Assembly: GCA_051653405.1 (NCBI GenBank)
Contig: JBOFWC010000131.1
Span: forward strand, 1 to 63,943
Length of the DNA stretch: 63,943 nucleotides
Direction of reading: 5' to 3'
DNA from: Proteocatella sp051653405
GTDB lineage: Bacteria > Bacillota > Clostridia > Peptostreptococcales > Filifactoraceae
The translations under genes were made by a program, and so were the position numbers. Each line of letters begins with the position of its first letter. Position 1 is the first letter of the stretch. Below, in pieces: positions 7,728 through 16,526 of this stretch. The notes below the pieces were generated by a model. That model had not been told where the DNA came from and made no database searches. It was given only the letters and a program-made list of their open reading frames with translations.

Positions 7728-8699
7728 TTAAATTATGCTAAGCAATATTCTTGCTACTTTTTCACTGTCATGCATTACTTGATTTAATTCAGAAATTTTC
7801 AAAAAATTTTCTTCTATGATCTCTATTCCCATAGCTTTTATTTTTTTTCGCTGCTCATAATCTACAATTACAGGTTTTTTATTTTCTGCATCGTATCTTA
7901 ATAGTATATCGTCTCCTATAGTCTTATTATTTATGAGCATATAATCTACTTTAAGATTTTTAATATGCTGAAGTATTTTTTCAAGATGTCCATAACAATC
8001 CAGCGCATCGGTTTCGCCCTGTTCTGTCATGATATTACATATAAATACTTTCTTTGCACTACTATTTATTATCGCTTCTGATATCTCTGGAATTATTAAG
8101 TTAGCAATTATACTTGTATATAGACTTCCTGGTCCTATTACAATTATATCAGCTTGCTCGATTCTATCCAATGCTTTTTTTGTAGCTTTGGGCTTTGAAG
8201 GAATAAGCTCAAGTTTTTTTATCGTAGTCTTTTCTACAATACAGCATGGCGCTATGTTGGATTCTCCTATTGCAACACTTCCATTTTCAAGGTTTGCCAC
8301 AAGTCTTATCTGCTCATTTGTAGAAGGAATTACGCTCCCTTTTACGCCTATCATATCAGATATATGTTCTACCGCTTTTTCAAAATCTCCAAAAATTTCA
8401 TAAAGTGCTAGTAAAAATAAATTTCCAAAACTTTGATTCTTAAGACTTCCGCTTGCAAATCTATGATTCATAAGTTTTTCCATTATGGGGTCCATATTTG
8501 ATAAAGATATTAAGCAGTTTCTTATGTCTCCCGGAGGAAGCATTCTATTTTCAGCTCTTATAAGCCCAGAACCTCCTCCATCATCTGCCACAGTAACTAT
8601 TGCACTAAGAGATTCTGTATACTTTTTTAATCCTCTTAAAAGGTTCCCCTGACCTGTGCCTCCGCCTAATACTACTATGTTCTTCTTATCCGTATCCAT
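7728..8699 (-). CDS. yvcK: YvcK/CofD-like gluconeogenesis and cell-shape factor
   Basis: 323 residues. Family of 2-phospho-lactate transferase fold proteins that bind UDP-sugars and are needed for cell-wall synthesis on gluconeogenic carbon. Seen: VVLGGGTG at the N-terminus, a DDGGGSG loop, PPGDIRN, and a later IGPGSLYTSI segment. It lies between rapZ and the Nudix-whiA pair, as in B. subtilis. The ATG has only a modest site (GGGAATT). Confidence 0.94.
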   Translation of the reverse strand: MDTDKKNIVVLGGGTGQGNLLRGLKKYTESLSAIVTVADDGGGSGLIRAENRMLPPGDIRNCLISLSNMDPIMEKLMNHRFASGSLKNQSFGNLFLLALYEIFGDFEKAVEHISDMIGVKGSVIPSTNEQIRLVANLENGSVAIGESNIAPCCIVEKTTIKKLELIPSKPKATKKALDRIEQADIIVIGPGSLYTSIIANLIIPEISEAIINSSAKKVFICNIMTEQGETDALDCYGHLEKILQHIKNLKVDYMLINNKTIGDDILLRYDAENKKPVIVDYEQRKKIKAMGIEIIEENFLKISELNQVMHDSEKVARILLSII

Positions 8700-8725
8700 T
8701 TCTAATTCCCATCTTTTTTTATTTT

Positions 8726-9583
8726 TTAGTGAAGTGTTATATCTCTATGCTTCTTAAATACTATATATTCTGATTCTACAATTCTGTCATAAATAAGATT
8801 TGCAAAGGTAACTGATCTATGTTTTCCGCCTGTACAGCCTATTGCTATAACAATGTGAGTCTTCCCTTCTTTTTCATAATTTGGAAGCAGAAACTTTATC
8901 ATATCGATAAGCTTTCCAAAAAATTCCTTACTTATATCTGAATCCATTACATAGTCTCTTACTTCCTTGTCATTTCCGGTTTTTTCTTTAAGTTCTGGTA
9001 TATAGTATGGATTTGGCAGGAATCTAACATCAAAAACCAAGTCTGCATCCATTGGTATTCCAAATTTAAAGCCAAATGATGTCACTGAAATTGTAAGATG
9101 ATTTTTTTTACTTCCTTTTTGAAAAGCATCTAGCATGCTCTGTCTTAAATCTTTTACTGACATGTTTGTCGTGTCTATTGTCTTTTGAGCTTTTATTTTT
9201 ATTGGAAGGAGTATGTCTCTTTCTCTTTGTATGCCATTTATTATATTATCTTCGTTTGCTAGCGGATGTCTTCTTCTCGTCATTTTATATCTTCTTACAA
9301 GCATTTCATTGCTACAATCTAAAAATAGAATTTCACTATTTTTAGTTTGACTCTCTATAAAATCAAGGCTTGATTGAAGGCTTTGTACAAACTTATATCC
9401 TCTTACATCTATTCCTATTGCCACTTTATCTAAAGTTCCCTGAGATTGTACGCTTAACTCATATATCTTTGGAATGAGCTCTGGCGGAAGATTGTCTATA
9501 CAATAGTAACCCATATCTTCAAATATGCTCATCGCTTCACTTTTCCCTGATCCTGACATACCTGTAACTATTACAAAGTTCAT
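8726..9583 (-). CDS. rapZ: RapZ-family nucleotide-binding protein
   Basis: 285 residues. The N-terminal P-loop GMSGSGKS (residues 8-15) binds ATP/GTP, and the C-terminal domain carries GCTGGKHRSV. In E. coli RapZ is an RNA-binding adaptor controlling amino-sugar synthesis; in Firmicutes (YvcJ) it affects competence and envelope functions. Direct neighbours yvcK and whiA are the usual ones. ATG has a good site (GGGAGGATAAT). Confidence 0.95.
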   Translation of the reverse strand: MNFVIVTGMSGSGKSEAMSIFEDMGYYCIDNLPPELIPKIYELSVQSQGTLDKVAIGIDVRGYKFVQSLQSSLDFIESQTKNSEILFLDCSNEMLVRRYKMTRRRHPLANEDNIINGIQRERDILLPIKIKAQKTIDTTNMSVKDLRQSMLDAFQKGSKKNHLTISVTSFGFKFGIPMDADLVFDVRFLPNPYYIPELKEKTGNDKEVRDYVMDSDISKEFFGKLIDMIKFLLPNYEKEGKTHIVIAIGCTGGKHRSVTFANLIYDRIVESEYIVFKKHRDITLH

Positions 9584-9593
9584 ATTATCCTCC

Positions 9594-10307
9594 CTATCTC
9601 ACATTAATTATCCTACTACCATCTAGTCCTGCTTCTTCTGCTCTTAATATAGCTTCTTCTATCATTTTCATATGTGTATAGTGATGTGCATCTGAACCCA
9701 CTGAAAAAAGTACATCATAGTTTTTAGCTATTTCAATTTGCTCTATTGAAAGATTGTTATGATGTGCATTTATTTCAAGTACCGTTTTTGTATCTTCGGC
9801 TGCTTTTGCAACTTCTTCAATATATACAAGACCCTTGTCCCCTGGATGAGTCAGTATAAATATATTATTCTTCTTCATAGCATTTACAAGAGCTCTTGTA
9901 TTATAGTCTATTTCTTTTGGCTTTAATGGCTTTATGAAATTTCTTATATGGTTCTCAAGCCCTCTCAGATTTGAAGGCATCGATCCAAAATGATATCCCG
10001 CAATTACATAGTCCACATACTTTCTTATATAATCATCAACATCAATGTTTCCCTTATCATCAAGAATATTTGCTTCCACTCCAAGCAGGATTTTTATCTG
10101 TGGGTATTTTTCTCTAAGTGCTTCTATTTCAGATTTCATTTTAGGATAATCCTTATACTTAACTCCAAATCCCTTATGTTTATATCCGTGGTCTGATATT
10201 CCTATTTTTTCAAGTCCCATCTCAATTGCAAATTTAACATTCTCTTCCATAGTTGATTTGCCATCACTATAGATAGTATGACAATGATACTCTGCTATAC
10301 ACTTCAT
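9594..10307 (-). CDS. PHP-domain metal-dependent phosphoesterase
   Basis: 237 residues, a single PHP domain. Metal-binding motifs: EYHCHTIYSDG (residues 6-16), SDHG, GVEAN, HPGDKG, and SDAHH near the C-terminus. Related to YcdX/PolX-type PHP phosphatases; substrate unknown (histidinol phosphate is one possibility for the wider family). Sits between murB and rapZ with 10-12 base gaps, so it is in the same operon. This position between murB and rapZ is common in Clostridia. Confidence 0.88.
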   Translation of the reverse strand: MKCIAEYHCHTIYSDGKSTMEENVKFAIEMGLEKIGISDHGYKHKGFGVKYKDYPKMKSEIEALREKYPQIKILLGVEANILDDKGNIDVDDYIRKYVDYVIAGYHFGSMPSNLRGLENHIRNFIKPLKPKEIDYNTRALVNAMKKNNIFILTHPGDKGLVYIEEVAKAAEDTKTVLEINAHHNNLSIEQIEIAKNYDVLFSVGSDAHHYTHMKMIEEAILRAEEAGLDGSRIINVR

Positions 10308-10319
10308 CTATTCACCAGC

Positions 10320-11237
10320 CTATTTTTCGCCTAATATTTTTATTTCCTCCTCAAGCTTTACGCCTGTTTTTTGATAAACTTTATGCTTTACTCCCTGGAT
10401 AAATTCAATCATTTCTTTAAAGGTGCTGTCGCCTTTATTTATTACAAATCCGCAGTGTTTTTCTGATATTTTTGCACGTCCTACAGTGTATCCTCTAAGA
10501 CCTGTATCTTCTATAAGTTTGCCTGCAAAATGACCCTCTGGTCTTTTGAATGTAGACCCCGCACTAAACTCTGACACGGGTTGCTTCGTCACTCTACGAT
10601 TTGTAAAATCATCTATCTTAGCTTTTATTTCATTTTTATTTCCAGACTTAAGCTTCATTACTACAGATAAGATAATATAATCTTCTTTCATCGCTTTGCT
10701 TTTTCTATATCCAAATTCCATAGCTTCATTGTCAAGCTCAATTACATTTGAATTTTTATCTAATACAGTTACTGATTTTACTACATTTTTCATTTCGGAA
10801 TCATAAGCCCCTGCATTCATATACACTCCGCCACCTACAGTCCCTGGAATTCCACTTGCAAATTCAAAACCCGTAAGTCCTTCTTCGTATATCTTTCTAG
10901 ATATTGCAGTAAGTCTAGCTCCCGCTTGCGCATATACCGTATTTCCATCAATACTTATTTGCGAAAAATTATCCGCTATTTTTATAACTACTCCTCTTAT
11001 CCCTTTATCTGTAACTAGTATATTTGAACCGTTTCCAACTACAGTATATGGAATATTATGTTTTTTTGCTAAAGCTATTATATCTATTACGTCCTGCTCA
11101 TTATATGGTAACGCCATCACATCTGCAACTCCACCTATTCTAAAGGTAGTATGGTGCTTCATAGGCTCATTTTCTTTTATTTGTTCTAAGGTTAATATTT
11201 GTTTTAAATCTTCTATAAATAAGTTCATTTCTTTCAA
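10320..11237 (-). CDS. murB: UDP-N-acetylenolpyruvoylglucosamine reductase
   Basis: 305 residues. FAD enzyme that reduces UDP-GlcNAc-enolpyruvate to UDP-MurNAc. FAD-binding motifs TTFRIGG and GNGSNILV, GIPGTVGGGVYMNAGAY, FSAGSTFKRP (catalytic Ser region) and a C-terminal glutamate region are present. I use the TTG at 11235-11237 because AGGAG lies 6 bases upstream; the in-frame ATG three codons later is too far. First gene of the murB-PHP-rapZ-yvcK-Nudix-whiA-HPr run and separate from the other mur genes. Confidence 0.95.
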   Translation of the reverse strand: MKEMNLFIEDLKQILTLEQIKENEPMKHHTTFRIGGVADVMALPYNEQDVIDIIALAKKHNIPYTVVGNGSNILVTDKGIRGVVIKIADNFSQISIDGNTVYAQAGARLTAISRKIYEEGLTGFEFASGIPGTVGGGVYMNAGAYDSEMKNVVKSVTVLDKNSNVIELDNEAMEFGYRKSKAMKEDYIILSVVMKLKSGNKNEIKAKIDDFTNRRVTKQPVSEFSAGSTFKRPEGHFAGKLIEDTGLRGYTVGRAKISEKHCGFVINKGDSTFKEMIEFIQGVKHKVYQKTGVKLEEEIKILGEK

Positions 11238-11273
11238 CTTTCTCTCCTAATAAAAAAGACATTCTAACTATTA

Positions 11274-11302
11274 ATTTTACTATATACTGTAGTTTTTTGC
11301 AA
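11274..11302 (-). promoter_or_regulatory. Possible promoter of the murB operon
   Basis: Minus strand TTGCAA (11297-11302), 17-bp spacer, TAAAAT (11274-11279), in the gap between the amidohydrolase terminator and murB. Confidence 0.4.
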
Positions 11303-11338
11303 TTTTTTTTAGATATTAATTATGTTTTTCAGCTAATT

Positions 11339-11364
11339 AAAAAAGAATTGGGAAATCCCAATTC
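11339..11364 (-). terminator. Terminator after the amidohydrolase gene
   Basis: Minus-strand GAATTGGG/CCCAATTC stem followed by six U, starting just after the amidohydrolase stop codon. It separates that gene from murB. Confidence 0.85.
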
Positions 11365-11367
11365 TCT

Positions 11368-12495
11368 CTAATTATAGTTATATTTTACAATCACTTTTCC
11401 ATCTGATATGGTCATTATATTTATCGGCAGGTTTTCAAATATATCTACTACTATTATATCTGCTTCTTTTCCTGGTGCAATTTCTCCCTTATCATGCATT
11501 CCAAGTGCTAATGCCGGATTGTAACTCGCAAGACGAACTGCTTTTGGAAGCCCTATATTTCCTTCTAGATTGAATACATATTCAAGTATATCTCTAGATC
11601 TAGTAGACGCTGAAAGAATACTTATATTATCATCTATCATCTCATCCACATAATCTATGCAACTATTTTCATCTACTAAACATTCCACATCCACTGAAGT
11701 ACTCAGCTTATTTGCGCTTACATAATCCATGGATTTAGGACTCTTAGGATCTACGATTATATCAATCTCTATTTTATAAGTTTCCTTAAGTTTTTCAACT
11801 AACTCACATTTTGAAACAGCAAATGGAATTCTTCTTGATTTTGCAAATTTTATCTTATATGATAAATCATCAAGTGAAGAATCTAATCTCAGTTCTCTCA
11901 TACGCTTTGCAACTTTTTTTGCATCTTCTTCGTCTATCTCAAATTGAGTTTGAAGATATTGTGTAAAGTATTGCTCATGATAATCTTCTAAAAGCTCAGA
12001 ATGGTATCCACTGCATGTAACAAAGTCTACACAATCTGCATCAAATAGTTCTTTTAACTTTTTGTTAAGCCCCACATCTCCGAGCTTAAATTTCAAATGA
12101 ACTTTATGATCTATAAGAAATCTTCTTTTTCTGTAATTTTTTATATATGTCAATTTTTCTATTACTTCATCCAAATCTCTGTCTTCCATAAACTTATCCA
12201 ATGTAAATGTATGAAAAACCGTGGTTATTCCTGATTCAGCTAAAAGCTTCTCAACCTGATAGAAGGCTTTCTCGTCTGAAAAAAACTTTATATATTTAGA
12301 GCTTATTTCTTTTACAAAATCTAGAGAATGTATGTTTATGAGCCCAGGAAGTACAAATTTCCCTGTCATATCCAAATATTCCCCTTCAGGCTTTTTCCCG
12401 ATAACTACATCTTTTATTATATTTCCCTCTATTTCGATGTATCCCTTATCTAAGCTGTCTCTTAATACCAATTTATTACTATAGATTCGTAGCAA
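11368..12495 (-). CDS. PhnM-like amidohydrolase with altered metal motifs
   Basis: About 375 residues. The ends are clearly amidohydrolase: VLPGLINIHSLDF near residue 50, ESGITTVFHT, and C-terminal ASYNPALALGMHDKG-EIAPGKEADIIVVD. The middle (DHKVHLKFKLGD, then SGYHSELLEDYHEQYF) follows the layout of PhnM, the ribose-phosphonate triphosphate diphosphatase. The first ligand motif is HSLD instead of HTDN, the later His motif (MDHTPGQ in PhnM) is SGYHSEL, and the C-terminal SDY aspartate appears lost (LSASTRS). Activity is therefore doubtful. I prefer the TTG start at 12495 (product MLRIYSNKL...), preceded by AAGGTGG; a GTG at 12507 is the longer option. No other phn gene is nearby. Confidence 0.7.
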   Translation of the reverse strand: MLRIYSNKLVLRDSLDKGYIEIEGNIIKDVVIGKKPEGEYLDMTGKFVLPGLINIHSLDFVKEISSKYIKFFSDEKAFYQVEKLLAESGITTVFHTFTLDKFMEDRDLDEVIEKLTYIKNYRKRRFLIDHKVHLKFKLGDVGLNKKLKELFDADCVDFVTCSGYHSELLEDYHEQYFTQYLQTQFEIDEEDAKKVAKRMRELRLDSSLDDLSYKIKFAKSRRIPFAVSKCELVEKLKETYKIEIDIIVDPKSPKSMDYVSANKLSTSVDVECLVDENSCIDYVDEMIDDNISILSASTRSRDILEYVFNLEGNIGLPKAVRLASYNPALALGMHDKGEIAPGKEADIIVVDIFENLPINIMTISDGKVIVKYNYN

Positions 12496-12526
12496 AACAA
12501 ACACCACCTTCTTCTCAGATACCTTT

Positions 12527-12555
12527 ATTATACTACATTTAGAAGAGTGTGTCTT
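12527..12555 (-). promoter_or_regulatory. Promoter of the PhnM-like gene
   Basis: Minus strand AAGACA (12550-12555), 17-bp spacer, TATAAT (12527-12532), about 20 bases before the ribosome binding site. It lies in the 80-base gap after the pseudopilin genes. Confidence 0.6.
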
Positions 12556-12586
12556 GCTTTTCTTTGCAAATTTTCAAAACTATACG

Positions 12587-13117
12587 CTATTTTTCATCTA
12601 TTTCATAAAGATACACTCTGCCTGATGTAGGTACTACTGTTATCTTATAGAATTTTGAAGTATTTAACCCTCTAAGGATTATTGTCCCTCCCCCTACTGC
12701 TGCATTTCTAGTAAACCTTATTTTTGTAAATATATCATTGTAGTTCTTGTTTACTTTTATATATTCTATATCATTTGTTATCCCTTCATCATCAATATTT
12801 ATCGAAGCGCTTGTACCAATTATTATATCTTTATTTAGTTCCTTATATAAATATGTTTCAGGGGAATTTAACATATCTGATATCATATAGTATATATCTC
12901 CATTTTTTGTCCCTATTACAAAATTTTGAGTAAACTCCCCATTTATATCCAGTTGTCTTGTATATCTTAGCGCAGAAACCATATTATTCGCTTCCCCTTT
13001 TAAAACTATATTTTCAAACTGAATTCTTATACTTACTAAAAACATTGTAAGCATTATAATGCTCAGCGCTATTATAAGTTCTATAAGTGTGAATCCATAA
13101 TTATAAGATTTTTTCAT
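12587..13117 (-). CDS. Type IV pilin-like protein (pseudopilin) with canonical cleavage motif
   Basis: 176 residues. The N-terminus GFTLIELIIALSII is the class III prepilin signal: a short basic leader, Gly at -1, Phe at +1, Glu at +5, then a hydrophobic helix. The rest is a globular domain of the ComGD/GspH minor-pilin kind. The start at 13117 has AGGAG six bases upstream; an ATG at 13132 precedes that site and is unlikely. It overlaps the previous gene by 17 bases and is the last gene of the pilus cluster. A prepilin peptidase must be encoded elsewhere. Confidence 0.85.
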   Translation of the reverse strand: MKKSYNYGFTLIELIIALSIIMLTMFLVSIRIQFENIVLKGEANNMVSALRYTRQLDINGEFTQNFVIGTKNGDIYYMISDMLNSPETYLYKELNKDIIIGTSASINIDDEGITNDIEYIKVNKNYNDIFTKIRFTRNAAVGGGTIILRGLNTSKFYKITVVPTSGRVYLYEIDEK

Positions 13118-13811
13118 AGTAAACTCCTGCATCCACTATATTATCTACATCTAAAATAACCATGTCCGCTTTAGTTTCAGTATGCTTTTTGATTTTTTCA
13201 ATAACTTTGTCTTCATAAAATGGAATTTTAAATATATAATCTTTTTTATATTTATAGTTCTGATTATCTTTAGATACGGAAATTTCTATAGTTATTCCAA
13301 AATCTTCAGAAGTGTTTATATACTTAGTGTCCACATATTTAGTTAATACAAAATAGCCTTCTTCTGGAAGTGGTTTATATTGATATGGTTTTTTCTCAAT
13401 TTTTATGTACCTAAAGCCTAAATCCTTTATCATTTGAGACTTTGCAAGTTTTTTCCCAACATTATTTACACCTTTTCCCCATATCTGAAAACAAGTCAAT
13501 CTAAGTGTTTTCAGTTTTATAATTTCATTATCTTTGTTGTTCTCAATAACTTCATAAATAGATTCATTATAGATATTCTCAAATTCTTTAATTACATATA
13601 AATCTGCAATCTGATAAATACTTTCTCCCCAAAGCTGTTCTTGTATAGCTTTTTCTCTTATAGAAAAGCTCTTTGTAGTTATTTGTACACTCTCCAAAAT
13701 ATATCCAAATAATAGTATTGATGCCATAGTTATTATTATAAGCTGCAGACTACAAAAGCCTTTACTCTCTGACAATAAATTGATATGTTTTTTCAACATT
13801 ATTTTTTTCAT
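13101..13811 (-). CDS. Divergent pseudopilin-like membrane protein
   Basis: 236 residues. N-terminus ESKGFCSLQLIIITMASILL looks like a prepilin leader-helix (Gly then Phe at +1) but has Gln where the conserved +5 Glu should be. One membrane helix (about 20-42) and an extracellular domain rich in Lys/Ile. Position between two other pilin-like genes supports a minor-pilin role (ComGF/GspJ place). It overlaps its upstream neighbour by 50 bases, with its ribosome site (GAGGTG) inside that gene. Function is inferred from context. Confidence 0.7.
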   Translation of the reverse strand: MKKIMLKKHINLLSESKGFCSLQLIIITMASILLFGYILESVQITTKSFSIREKAIQEQLWGESIYQIADLYVIKEFENIYNESIYEVIENNKDNEIIKLKTLRLTCFQIWGKGVNNVGKKLAKSQMIKDLGFRYIKIEKKPYQYKPLPEEGYFVLTKYVDTKYINTSEDFGITIEISVSKDNQNYKYKKDYIFKIPFYEDKVIEKIKKHTETKADMVILDVDNIVDAGVYYEKIL

Positions 13812-14106
13812 TTTTTATATTCACCTCTACCATATAGAAGTCTGCATCACATTCACTTCCAAAATATTTTTTTGAAGAGCTAACTTTGTACTCATTTCCC
13901 CATATTTGAGTTTCTGTTAATAAATCATTTTTTTCTAAAAATTTTTCCGACTCATATTTTGCAATATCTTTAAATTTATCAAGCGTTTCCATAGCATACA
14001 AAATGCGCTGATTTATGAACATTATTCTAAAACTTAAAATAGCAAGGATTATAAGCATATTTATACCTATTATCACATCAATAATACTGCTCCCTGACTT
14101 ATTCAT
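13762..14106 (-). CDS. Small pseudopilin-like protein
   Basis: 114 residues when started at ATG 14106, which has a GAGGGGG site; two further upstream in-frame codons would add only a short non-pilin tail. The N-terminus KSGSSIIDVIIGINMLIILA fits a prepilin leader with Gly at -1 and Asp at +5, an unusual but conservative change from Glu. One membrane helix, short C-terminal domain. In ComG-like operons this place holds ComGE/GspI-type minor pilins. It overlaps the gene before by 8 bases. Confidence 0.68.
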   Translation of the reverse strand: MNKSGSSIIDVIIGINMLIILAILSFRIMFINQRILYAMETLDKFKDIAKYESEKFLEKNDLLTETQIWGNEYKVSSSKKYFGSECDADFYMVEVNIKNEKNNVEKTYQFIVRE

Positions 14107-14518
14107 AATTCCCCCTCGAAGCAATTAATGTTATGTTTGTTTCATAAGTTTTCTCATTTTTACAAGAGTTAATATCAATTATTTCTATTCCATTCAATTT
14201 ACATATATCTGATATTAAACTATTTGTTTTATTCCTATCTCCAATTACTTGCAATTCCAATTTATATATATCTATATAATCTTTTTCTTCAATGCTGTAT
14301 ATATAATCATTTTCTAATTTAGGATATTTAATCAAAATATTTTCTACTAAATTTATAAATTCATTAGAATCAATCCCTCTAAATTCAGTATTAATGTTTA
14401 CCTTTTCTGTATTTTCTATAATCATTCTCATTTCCTGATTTTTTTCACTTTGAGGAAGTATAATAAAAAACAAATTTATTATAAGATAAATAATTATCCA
14501 TTTTATACGTTTTTCCAT
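14099..14518 (-). CDS. Unknown single-pass protein in PilO position
   Basis: 139 residues: a short cytoplasmic start (MEKRIKW), one membrane helix (about 7-22), then a mainly charged extracytoplasmic region ending in alternating beta-like segments. No database-type motif is recognisable. Between pilC and the pilins, next to another single-pass coiled-coil protein, this is where PilN/PilO-like alignment proteins sit, so that role is my inference. The start overlaps the previous stop (TAATG). Confidence 0.55.
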   Translation of the reverse strand: MEKRIKWIIIYLIINLFFIILPQSEKNQEMRMIIENTEKVNINTEFRGIDSNEFINLVENILIKYPKLENDYIYSIEEKDYIDIYKLELQVIGDRNKTNSLISDICKLNGIEIIDINSCKNEKTYETNITLIASRGNYE

Positions 14519-14967
14519 TATTTCACTTCCATTTCAAAGTAAATTTGACCTAATCTCTTTTCTACAGAAATCACATTTACACCATATCCTTTTTCATTTA
14601 ATTGTTTTGAATATACTTCTATTTCAGATGAATCATTTGATTTAAATCCTATAATATTCTTTGTTTCAGAAAAACATAACCTATCGTATTCAAAATCTCC
14701 TATATCATTAATTTGCTTTTCCAATAGTGATTTATCCAAAGCTATATAAGTCTCATTATATTCTTTTAAAGCCTTAATCGTATCTTCAGTTTCTTTATTT
14801 TTAATGTTTGTTTCTTCTAAATTAGAATACTCCTGTTTTAATTGTCTATAATCCAAGAATAGCTTCAAATCTCCAAATATACTTATTGCTATACAACTTA
14901 AAAATATAAAAATTACTACTAATTTTAATGTAAAGAATTTTCTTATGTAGTAATTAAAATTCTCCAT
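14518..14967 (-). CDS. Single-pass coiled-coil protein, PilN-like by position
   Basis: 149 residues from ATG 14967, chosen for its GGAAGGAG site. Cytoplasmic tail MENFNYYIRKFFTLK, one membrane helix (about 16-36), then a heptad-like Leu/Lys/Glu stretch (about 40-85) and a small globular end. This outline matches PilN inner-membrane proteins of type IV pili but sequence similarity is not evident by eye. Upstream and downstream neighbours overlap it by a few bases, so it is translated as part of the pilus operon. Confidence 0.58.
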   Translation of the reverse strand: MENFNYYIRKFFTLKLVVIFIFLSCIAISIFGDLKLFLDYRQLKQEYSNLEETNIKNKETEDTIKALKEYNETYIALDKSLLEKQINDIGDFEYDRLCFSETKNIIGFKSNDSSEIEVYSKQLNEKGYGVNVISVEKRLGQIYFEMEVK

Positions 14968-15478
14968 AACAATCTCCTTCCATATCAAAAAATATAAGTT
15001 CATATTCATTTTCATATTTCCAAAGTTTATATTTAGAAAATTTGTATACATTTTCCGTAAAACATATTTTATCTTTTATAAAAATTTTAAATCTAGCCTT
15101 ATTTTTAAATATAATTATTTTGTTATCTTCAACGCTTTTATTCATAAAAAAATCATCTAAAATATATACTTCATTCTTTAGTTTGGCAAGTTCTAACAGC
15201 CCTACCGCTTTGATGAATTCTTTTATTGTATGATCAGAAAATTCTGCTTCTAGTTTATAATCTTTATAGCTTCTTGAAATTTTATTCTTATTAAGTGATT
15301 TAACGTTAATCTCCTTATTTAAAAAAGCTTTTATATCATTTACATTAGCTATCTTTTTATTTTTATTTTGTTTTTTTTGAAGCTTTATATCATCGTCTAT
15401 AAGAATTATTCCTTTTCTAAAATTATATTTATTAATTAGTTTTATGCTACTATAACCTTCTTCATATACATAAATCAT
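14954..15478 (-). CDS. Unknown Lys/Ile-rich protein in the pilus cluster (PilM position)
   Basis: 174 residues, no signal peptide, no membrane helix. It occupies the PilM slot directly after pilC, but actin-like ATPase motifs of PilM are not visible and it is only half PilM length, so the name is not applied. Extreme Lys, Ile and Asn content. Good ribosome site (AGGAGGACAT). Overlaps the PilN-like gene by 14 bases. Function unknown. Confidence 0.55.
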   Translation of the reverse strand: MIYVYEEGYSSIKLINKYNFRKGIILIDDDIKLQKKQNKNKKIANVNDIKAFLNKEINVKSLNKNKISRSYKDYKLEAEFSDHTIKEFIKAVGLLELAKLKNEVYILDDFFMNKSVEDNKIIIFKNKARFKIFIKDKICFTENVYKFSKYKLWKYENEYELIFFDMEGDCYGEF

Positions 15479-15486
15479 ATGTCCTC

Positions 15487-16515
15487 CTAAATCCCACTAC
15501 ACACATTACTCACATCAAGAAGTGGTAGTACCACAAGTAGTATCAGACTCATAAAAATCCCCATCAATAGTATGAGTGCTGGCGGAAGAAGTCTGTTTAT
15601 TAAATCAAAAGTATCCATAAATTTTCTGTTTGAATAAATATTTATATATTTAATATTATCTACTATATTTCCAGACTCTTCACCGATTCTTATATAGACC
15701 GGAATAACTTCTCCTAATATGATTATATTTTTATCACAGAAGCTGCTAAGCCTCTCCCCATTTTCTAGACTTATGATTATATCCCCTATAAACTTAGCTA
15801 TTTTAGAATTTTTCATATTTAAGCTTATTATATGAAATGCCTGTATTATATCCAAATTTGCCTCCATAAGGTTATATAGTTGCCAAGATATTTCTCTTAT
15901 ATAATAATTAACATAAATTTTTCTAATTCCTTTCTGTTTTAAAAATAGCTTTTTTACATTTTCTATAAAAGCTGTACTTCTTAAACCTACCGTAAATATG
16001 AATATAAGCGTTATAATTATGCTTCTTATAATAATATTATTTTCTGTAATAAATTTATTTAAATTTATTATACTATTCATCAATCCAGGTGGACTTATAT
16101 CCATATTCTGATATAACTTGTATAATTGAGGCGCCGCGAACATAACTATAAATACTATAAGTGCAGTCATAAGACAAAGTAATATTATTGGATATAAAAA
16201 TATTCTTTTTATACAGGATATCGTATACAACTTTTTATCAAGATATTCAGCTAAAACATTATATATTTTTGAATAATTTCCGCTTTCTTCCCCTATTTTA
16301 AGATTTGCTTTTATAAATTCATCAGCTAATTTATATTTTTCGAAAACTTCAGATATGTCTTCTCCATTTTCGACTAAACTTAAAACGCCATTAATATCTA
16401 CATGCTTTATCTCATTATCTATAAGTTTTAATGTAGTTATCATATCTAAGTGACTATTTGTATAAAAACTTAAGAGTTTATAAAACTTACGTTTATCATC
16501 CAAGGTTAATATCAT
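15487..16515 (-). CDS. pilC: Type IV pilus / type II secretion inner-membrane platform protein
   Basis: 342 residues with two T2SF domains (about 10-130 and 210-330), each followed by hydrophobic helices; three to four membrane segments. Conserved features of GspF/PilC/ComGB are visible, such as FIKANLKIGEESGNY and the second repeat IPVYIRIGEESGNI. It anchors the assembly ATPase to the pilus base. I use ATG 16515, seven codons inside the longest frame, because AAGGAGG precedes it. Lies 11 bases after pilB. Confidence 0.88.
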   Translation of the reverse strand: MILTLDDKRKFYKLLSFYTNSHLDMITTLKLIDNEIKHVDINGVLSLVENGEDISEVFEKYKLADEFIKANLKIGEESGNYSKIYNVLAEYLDKKLYTISCIKRIFLYPIILLCLMTALIVFIVMFAAPQLYKLYQNMDISPPGLMNSIINLNKFITENNIIIRSIIITLIFIFTVGLRSTAFIENVKKLFLKQKGIRKIYVNYYIREISWQLYNLMEANLDIIQAFHIISLNMKNSKIAKFIGDIIISLENGERLSSFCDKNIIILGEVIPVYIRIGEESGNIVDNIKYINIYSNRKFMDTFDLINRLLPPALILLMGIFMSLILLVVLPLLDVSNVCSGI

Positions 16516-16526
16516 CTTAAACCTCC

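Noticed and set aside
8029..8403. 124-residue plus-strand frame
   Set aside because: Antisense of yvcK, no ribosome site or family likeness.
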